Below are positions 7,189 to 12,800 of a stretch of DNA of 14,864 nucleotides, in pieces. How positions within the stretch are numbered: the stretch's first letter is position 1; each line of letters starts with the position of its first letter. The position numbers and the translations under genes are program-made. This stretch comes from JAGXTF01 sp038317095 (GTDB lineage: Bacteria; Bacteroidota; Bacteroidia; NS11-12g; UBA955). Location: assembly GCA_038317095.1 (NCBI GenBank), contig JBBQBB010000069.1:1-14864 (forward strand). Direction: 5' to 3'. The notes below the pieces were generated by a model that was not told where the DNA came from, searched no databases, and worked only from the letters and a program-made list of their open reading frames with translations.

Positions 7189-7473
7189 ATGACAAACGAA
7201 GAAGAAAACAAAAATCACCACATGGAAAATCTTGACAATCAAGAAATTGATGGACAAAAAATCATGGGTGGGGGTGTACCTGTAGACCCTAACATGACTG
7301 GTGCTGATGCAACTGTAACTAACTTATCTGATCCTACAGCCGCAGTTATGGCCAATTCCATGATGGGTCCAGATCAAGATGCGATTATCATTGACCTAGG
7401 TAACCCTACGTCCGGATCATGGAATGGCGGCGATTTGGGCATGCCAGGAGTGGATCCTATCGAGATTCGCTAA
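7189..7473 (+). CDS. Small acidic double-glycine leader peptide 3
   Basis: A 94-residue paralogue. The leader starts M-T-N-E-E-E-N-K and has E-N-L-D-N-Q-E-I-D-G-Q-K-I-M-G-G at 13-28. This is the best match to a family consensus (L/M)-(E/D)-N-Q-x-I-(D/N)-G-x-x-I-(M/L)-G-G. The 66-residue core is Asp-, Pro-, Gly- and Met-rich with one Arg and no Cys. It contains I-I-I-D-L-G-N-P and repeated D-P pairs. The first 12 bases of the gene are identical to those of peptide 1, and the leader DNA is very close to peptide 4, pointing to recent duplications. A strong terminator follows at 7493. The next gene is convergent. Confidence 0.85.
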   Translation: MTNEEENKNHHMENLDNQEIDGQKIMGGGVPVDPNMTGADATVTNLSDPTAAVMANSMMGPDQDAIIIDLGNPTSGSWNGGDLGMPGVDPIEIR

Positions 7474-7492
7474 TGGTTTGAAAATTTAAAGG

Positions 7493-7521
7493 AAGACTGT
7501 CCAATCGGGCGGTCTTTTTTT
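7493..7521 (+). terminator. Rho-independent terminator after peptide 3
   Basis: Ten-base stem AAGACTGTCC (7493-7502) pairing with GGGCGGTCTT (7507-7516) with two G-T pairs, loop AATC, then a T run. The T run reaches the stop codon of the convergent isoaspartyl peptidase gene. On the minus strand the flanking T run is poor, so it mainly serves the peptide operon. Confidence 0.8.
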
Positions 7522-8440
7522 ATTTATAGATTTCAGTTTTTGAATTTTCTGGTGTGCACCATCCGCGATACATGCCTTCAGAGTTAAATGGCAACTCTAT
7601 ATTTCCATGCTTGTCTATAGCAATTAGACCGCCTTCACCCCCAATTTTCACCAATTTTTCCATAACTACTCTATTACAAGCTTCTTTTAAAGAAAGCCCT
7701 TTGTATTCTATCAGGCAACTAATGTCATAAGCAACGACACTTCGAATAAATAGCTCACCAACACCTGTACAACTTACTGCGCATGTTTCATTGTTGGCAT
7801 AAGTTCCAGAACCAATGAGGGGTGTATCGCCAATTCGACCCCATTTTTTATTGGTTAATCCGCCTGTACTTGTGGCTGCAGCCAAATTGCCATATTGGTC
7901 TAGGGCAACGGCCCCAACAGTTCCGAATTTTTTTTCTGAATGATCTAATAGAACACTTTCACTTCCGCTAATCTCTTGCCATTGCTGGTATCTAAATGCA
8001 TCATCAAAATAACCATCTGGTTCAAAATCGGCATTCACACTTTTTGCAAAAAGCTCGGCACCTGCGCCACTAAGCAAAACATGTTGACTTTTCTCCATCA
8101 CCATTCTTGCTACTTGTACTGGATTTTTTATATTGTAAACGCACGTTACTGCCCCCGCTTCCAATGTTTTTCCATTCATAATTGAGGCATCCATTTCATG
8201 TTTTCCTTCGCTATTATATACTGCACCTTTTCCTGCATTGAACAATGCATTGTTTTCCAAGTAAATAATTGCAGACTCAACGGCGTCAAGCGAAGTGCCC
8301 CCCGTTGACAATACTTTTCTCCCTGTTTCCAGTGCGTCATTTAATCCTTGCAAATAAGCTTGTTCTTTTTCAAGACTCATTTGGCCCCGGGTAATTGTTC
8401 CAGCTCCGCCATGGATAGCAAGTGAAAAGTTTGATTTCAT
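7520..8440 (-). CDS. iaaA: Isoaspartyl peptidase / plant-type L-asparaginase
   Basis: An N-terminal-nucleophile hydrolase that splits beta-aspartyl dipeptides. In cyanophycin metabolism this is the step turning beta-Asp-Arg into Asp and Arg. The 306-residue product is full length and lacks a signal peptide, so it is cytoplasmic. It starts with the family opening F-S-L-A-I-H-G-G-A-G. The autocleavage site is K-F-G173/T174-V-G-A-V-A-L-D, which makes T174 the nucleophile of the small subunit. The second Thr is T192 in S-T-G-G-L-T-N-K, and R202 and D205 in G-R-I-G-D-T-P match the substrate-carboxylate and amino-group ligands. T225-G-V-G-E completes the site. All residues known to be essential in E. 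coli EcAIII have equivalents here. It lies between two groups of double-glycine peptides and near cphA and cphB, which supports the cyanophycin role over a general asparaginase role. Confidence 0.95.
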   Translation of the reverse strand: MKSNFSLAIHGGAGTITRGQMSLEKEQAYLQGLNDALETGRKVLSTGGTSLDAVESAIIYLENNALFNAGKGAVYNSEGKHEMDASIMNGKTLEAGAVTCVYNIKNPVQVARMVMEKSQHVLLSGAGAELFAKSVNADFEPDGYFDDAFRYQQWQEISGSESVLLDHSEKKFGTVGAVALDQYGNLAAATSTGGLTNKKWGRIGDTPLIGSGTYANNETCAVSCTGVGELFIRSVVAYDISCLIEYKGLSLKEACNRVVMEKLVKIGGEGGLIAIDKHGNIELPFNSEGMYRGWCTPENSKTEIYK

Positions 8441-8752
8441 TATTTTGCGAAATTAACATGCGCATGCTAAGAATCTTCTTTTATTTCAAAGCATTTATTT
8501 AAGATAGCCGCACACCGCCATAACTACATTTCCCAAATCCAAATATATTTTCATATCTGTATTTTTATGTTTTGATTTTTGGCTGTTCTGGCCTACAAAG
8601 GATACATTGCAGTTGCTGGGTAGCGGCAAGAATCAGGTTCGCATGCATCTGCAGTTTGGCGAAAGAGGCAGTATATCCGCAGCGGCAAATTGTTATTTTA
8701 ATGCGCCACTTGTTCTACATTTGACCTAGTGTAAAAGCGCATTTAGTAAAAT
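8441..8752. other. Non-coding stretch upstream of the isoaspartyl peptidase
   Basis: No convincing gene. It must hold the minus-strand promoter of the isoaspartyl peptidase, but I find no clear TAnnTTTG site. The part from about 8580 to 8730 is richer in G and C than its surroundings. It has near-repeats of TGCAGTT-like and GCGGCAA-like words. Short open frames occur on both strands there (for example plus-strand M-H-L-Q-F-G-E-R-G). It could be a dispersed intergenic element or further gene debris. Confidence 0.3.
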
Positions 8753-9377
8753 ATGTTGCTTTTAGAATTGCCAAAAATTGATGGAACCTTAAAAATCGAA
8801 AACAAACATGGATTTAATAAAATTCAATACCATTTTACCGAAATTGCTGGCCAAGATTTTATCTATTATTCACCCTTTTTAGGTGATTCTTCATATACAA
8901 TATTCAAGTTATAAAAAGTACAAATTCTATGGGTTTTGATTCATTTGCACCTGGGGCGGAACTGCATTTACATACGACTTCTATAACGGCATTGCACAGC
9001 GAAAAAAATTTATATTAAAATAGCATTTCCCCAGAAACTTCTCCCAGCAATTTATTGAAAAAAATAAAGAAAAAAAAGCCATTGCCAATCGTGGTTTTGC
9101 CCTGCAGTACTGTTTTAATACTTTGGGTTACGCCTTTCTCTTTAACGGAGGTTTATCAGTTGTATCCAGTCAAATTTTAGATAATTTTGTAACCAAAGAT
9201 TTGGCAAAACAAGGGTTTGCCATATTTTAACAAAACGGTGATTGTTACTATTTGAATTATAAAGGAGAAATAAAAGACCAAATTTCAGCCGCACTTAGAC
9301 TCAAAGATTATGCTTGGTGTAAACAAGTTTTTTCGCTTTCAGAATGTTATAGAATGTATAAAATGAATGAAAAATAA
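8753..9377 (+). pseudogene. Decayed gene, unknown function (about 207 codons)
   Basis: From ATG 8753 a 53-codon frame runs to TAA at 8912-8914 (starts MLLLELPKIDGTLKIENKHG). Near its end the reading shifts into a second frame, which then stays coherent to TAA at 9375-9377, broken only by TGA at 8937, TAG at 9021 and TAA at 9228. Segments such as W-G-G-T-A-F-T-Y-D-F-Y-N-G, Q-Y-C-F-N-T-L-G-Y-A-F-L-F-N-G-G and Y-Y-L-N-Y-K-G-E-I-K-D-Q read as ordinary protein on both sides of each stop. One frameshift and three nonsense changes would therefore restore a protein of roughly 207 residues. I do not recognise the family. Use of all three stop codons argues for decay rather than recoding. It is convergent with peptide 4. 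Confidence 0.6.
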
Positions 9378-9393
9378 AATCAATTTTTTAAAA

Positions 9394-9422
9394 TAAAAAA
9401 AGGATGGCTTTTGCCATCTTTT
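9394..9422 (-). terminator. Terminator after peptide 4, possibly bidirectional
   Basis: Perfect GATGGC / GCCATC stem at 9403-9408 and 9413-9418 with a four-base loop, extended by A/T pairs. On the minus strand it is followed by a run of seven T, right after the peptide 4 stop. A shorter T run on the plus strand could end transcription from the decayed gene side. Confidence 0.75.
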
Positions 9423-9426
9423 CTCG

Positions 9427-9699
9427 TTACGTATTAAAAATACGTGAATTTTTATTGATAGGATCCAATTCATTCGGGTCTGGCGGTCCCAATGGATCTT
9501 CATCTACTGGAACAAAACCATAGCCACCCATAGGATCTTCGGCATTTACCAAAGTAGGCGCAACAAATGGATCTACAGGGGCATTGCTATCTTCACCCTG
9601 CGAGGTAATATCTGCAAATCCACCACCCATAATCTTCTCACCACTGGTGGCTTCATTTTCCAATTGGGTGATTTTCTTGTTTTCTTCTTCGTGTATCAT
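9427..9699 (-). CDS. Small acidic double-glycine leader peptide 4
   Basis: A 90-residue fourth paralogue, on the opposite strand about 2 kb from the other three. The 26-residue leader M-I-H-E-E-E-N-K ... L-E-N-E-A-T-S-G-E-K-I-M-G-G keeps Gly -7, Ile -4, Met -3 and the Gly pair, but is two residues shorter. The 64-residue core is very acidic (about twelve Asp/Glu, one Lys, one Arg, no Cys) and Pro-rich with repeated D-P and E-D-P. It lacks the D-L-G-N-P motif of the others. It sits between terminators for itself and for the T9SS protein gene upstream, so it is a single-gene unit. Its promoter was not identified with confidence. Function unknown; the shared leader suggests the same maturation or export route as peptides 1-3. 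Confidence 0.82.
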   Translation of the reverse strand: MIHEEENKKITQLENEATSGEKIMGGGFADITSQGEDSNAPVDPFVAPTLVNAEDPMGGYGFVPVDEDPLGPPDPNELDPINKNSRIFNT

Positions 9700-9835
9700 G
9701 ATTTTGTAGTTTTATTGGATACGAATTAAGGTTATAATATTCGATTATGCATAGACTTGCAAAAAAAATGCACAGCATGGTAAAAATAATTATTGATTCA
9801 ACGAAATAGGCCATTGGAAATCAAAGAAACATAAT

Positions 9836-9864
9836 AAAAAAGCCCTGCATTGCAGGGCTTTTTT
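9836..9864 (-). terminator. Strong terminator after the T9SS-secreted protein gene (symmetric)
   Basis: GCCCTGCA (9842-9849) and TGCAGGGC (9851-9858) form a perfect stem, flanked by six A on the left and six T on the right. The T run follows on either strand. It lies 20 bases past the stop of the minus-strand giant gene. Confidence 0.88.
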
Positions 9865-9884
9865 ACTGTGTTTAAATAGAGTAT

Positions 9885-12800
9885 TTATTTCTGAATCACA
9901 ATTTTGCGGTTGATAATTCTTGCATCTTCGGTTTGAATTTGTACCATGTACATGCCACCTGCGAATGCAGACAAGTCAATTCGCAACTTGCTTTGTTCGC
10001 CGGTATTGGCAGAGTAAATGGTTTCTCCAAGGCTATTAATCAAGCTGATTTTGGTAGCTACAGTTTCACCCAAATCGATATTGACGCTAGAGGCAGCAGG
10101 ATTTGGATAAACCTTAATGGCACTTCCATCATTGGCTTGTAGGTTGTTGATGATACAAGGTTGGCTGTATTTGCTTGTACCATTCATATCGGTTTGTTTC
10201 ACACGGTAGAAAGATGTACCCATCAACGGCCTAGAATCGAAGGCAGAGTAGGAGAGTGTTACACTGCTGTTACCGGCGCCTTTCACTTTGGCAATGGCCA
10301 CATAGTTTTTGGCATCGGCAGATCTTTCCACTGTAAAGTAATCGTTGTTTTCTTCTGAAGCCGTGATCCAATTCAATTCTACTTTTTGTAGGCTAATTTT
10401 CTTACAAGCAAAACTGGTCAAGTCAATAGGCAATGGGCTCAAAGTTGGGTCAACTGTACCTAGTGTAAAGAAAGTATTTACACTGGAAGCATTTAAGGTA
10501 AAGATAATTTTATTGCCGGAGATGGTTCTTGCAGCAGTCAATGTATCAAATGTACCAGAAGAAGTGCTGCGTTTCAACAAGCGATAATTGGAAGCCAGGC
10601 CTATTGCAACAGGAGGAGCTCCTTTCCAATATTTGTTAAAGTCGAAGATGAATTTAACCATACCACCGTTGTTATTCACATCGGTCTTTTTTACTTCCCA
10701 ATCGGTAGTCCAACGAAGGATTACACTTTGAGAAAGATTGGCAGCGGTTGTATTTGGAACTTGGTTACAGTTTACACCAGCAATCATATAATCACCGGCA
10801 TCGCGCAAGAAGTTGGTGGCAGAAGAAGCATCGTCTTGTATTTCGAACCCACCATAGATGCGAGAACTTGAAACACTGTCGGATGCACTTTGGAATCCAA
10901 TACCATCTACAAAAAGATTGTACGTAGGATCTACCGGTGGATACTTGTCGTTGCTGGTAGCAACGCTATAATATTCGGCCTGGTTGTTTTCAAGCAACGT
11001 GCGGTTTGTAACAGAAAGATTCGAAGGATAGATATTAAATTCAGATATTTTACCATTCCAAATTTGGCTAAAATCACTTGCACCAAAAACCCCACCGATA
11101 TTGAATCCTGTGGTATTGCTCATGGTTCCATTCAAGCTATTTTGTGTAGTGCCATTTACAGAACTTTTCAAGCCTGTAGCTCCTGTTGCATAAACACCGG
11201 TAATGATTGTTGCGGCAGAAGCCGTACCAATGTTCACTGCGGGAGAATTAGCCAGTAAGTTGTTCCATGTAGTTCCATTTCCAGCGAAGGTAGCAACATC
11301 ACCACCATAAGTGCCCAAATATCCATACTGGTCAACATTTAAACCTACATGAATTAACCTTTGGTAACCGCCAGAACCACCGCCAGCGGCTTGCCTAGAG
11401 GCAACAACATTCAAGGAATATGGGTTGCCAAAAGTTTGGGTAGCTTCGGTAAGGAATTGGTTGGTACCGTTGAAAGAGATGGCTGGTTTGCCATTGTGCA
11501 AGGCAACAATTCCATTGTTTATAATGGTTGGTTGATTTGTATTAGAGGTTTGAACGGCATCTTTTGCATTTCCACTTTGGTCATACCATTTGGCAACATA
11601 ACCGCTAGGGGCCGAAGTTGGGGTTGCGTAAGACGGTCCAGAAATGCCATAATACAATGCTTGGGTATATTCAAAATATTGACGGTCGGCGTTTGAGGGG
11701 AAAGAGGAGAAAGTGATAATCTCAGAAATCCAACCATCCAAACCAGTAACCCCATCGGCACGTTTACCAATATTTAAAGAAGTACCTTGGTCGGCGAAAG
11801 TAGTTCCTACCGGGTTCGAGCCACCATTGGTAGCGCCATTATAGTATGCATCAAAAGTGCCACTCTTGGCTGCACGGAAAGTCCAAATACCCAAAGGTTT
11901 TGCAGCATTAAATACCTGTGGCACGTCCAAGAACACGTATCCACTTCCGTCACCCACTACGTGGCGGGCATTGTAGAAGTCAATAGGTGCTGGAACATTT
12001 AAGCTAGAAGAACCTGTTTTGCTCACAATGGCATTGTAGGTAAGGTTTGTATTTACTTTAGCCACACCGTTAAAGCATGCAGCATTGTTGTATGCGGTGA
12101 ATGGGGCAGTAGCAAGACCCGAGGTAAGCGTTAAGAAACGCAAAGCAGGTTTTGTGTTTTGGCGATCGATAACGCCGCCGTTCATGATTCGGGGTTGGTT
12201 GCTTTGGGTTGCTTGCGTTGCATTCCTTGCATTACCACTTTGATCGTACCAAGTGGTTACGAATGCATTTGCACTCGCAGAGGCAACAGTAACCGCAGCA
12301 GGGCCTGTCATTCCGTAATAAAGTGCCTGTACGTATTCAAGTTTTTGTCGATCGGCAGTATTTAATCCGGTAGGGAAAATTATAATTTCAGGCATATTGC
12401 CATTTAAGAAACGTTGAACTGAGCCTAAATTGTACCAAGCACCAATTACAAACCGAGAGGTTAGATTATACGCACCAGAATAAGCACCTGTATTAAAACT
12501 AGAACCATCGCGGTAACCTGTTTCTGTTGAGGTATTGTTAATATAAGTTAGAAGTCTAAAAGTACCATTCCCAGTGGTTAATACATCACCGAAGCTATTG
12601 CAAGATGAGCCATTCGGCATGCCTACTGTTAAGGGTTTATTGGTAAGATCCGGACGGTCTTGCATTACAAAACCTTGCCCTGTTGGGCCGCTGCAAAAAT
12701 GGTCATTATCTATCAATACTTGAATGTTAGAAATACTGCTTCCAGTGGTAGTCCAATTGGCTAGAACATTTGCTGTGAATCCAGAAAATCCAGTGGTTGG

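Noticed and set aside
6419..7473. Lanthipeptide or other Cys-based RiPP precursors
   Set aside because: No Cys in any of the four cores and no cyclase, dehydratase or radical SAM enzyme in the window.
8507..8570. Minus-strand short frame containing L-D-L-G-N, resembling the peptide core motif
   Set aside because: It lacks a leader and Gly-Gly signature, and the downstream residues do not resemble the peptides; five matching residues are likely chance.
6419..9699. Graspetide (ATP-grasp macrolactone) precursors served by the nearby ATP-grasp enzyme
   Set aside because: The only ATP-grasp protein is a genuine CphA. The cores lack the repeated Thr/Ser/Lys plus Asp/Glu ring-forming pattern, and peptide 1 has no Lys at all.
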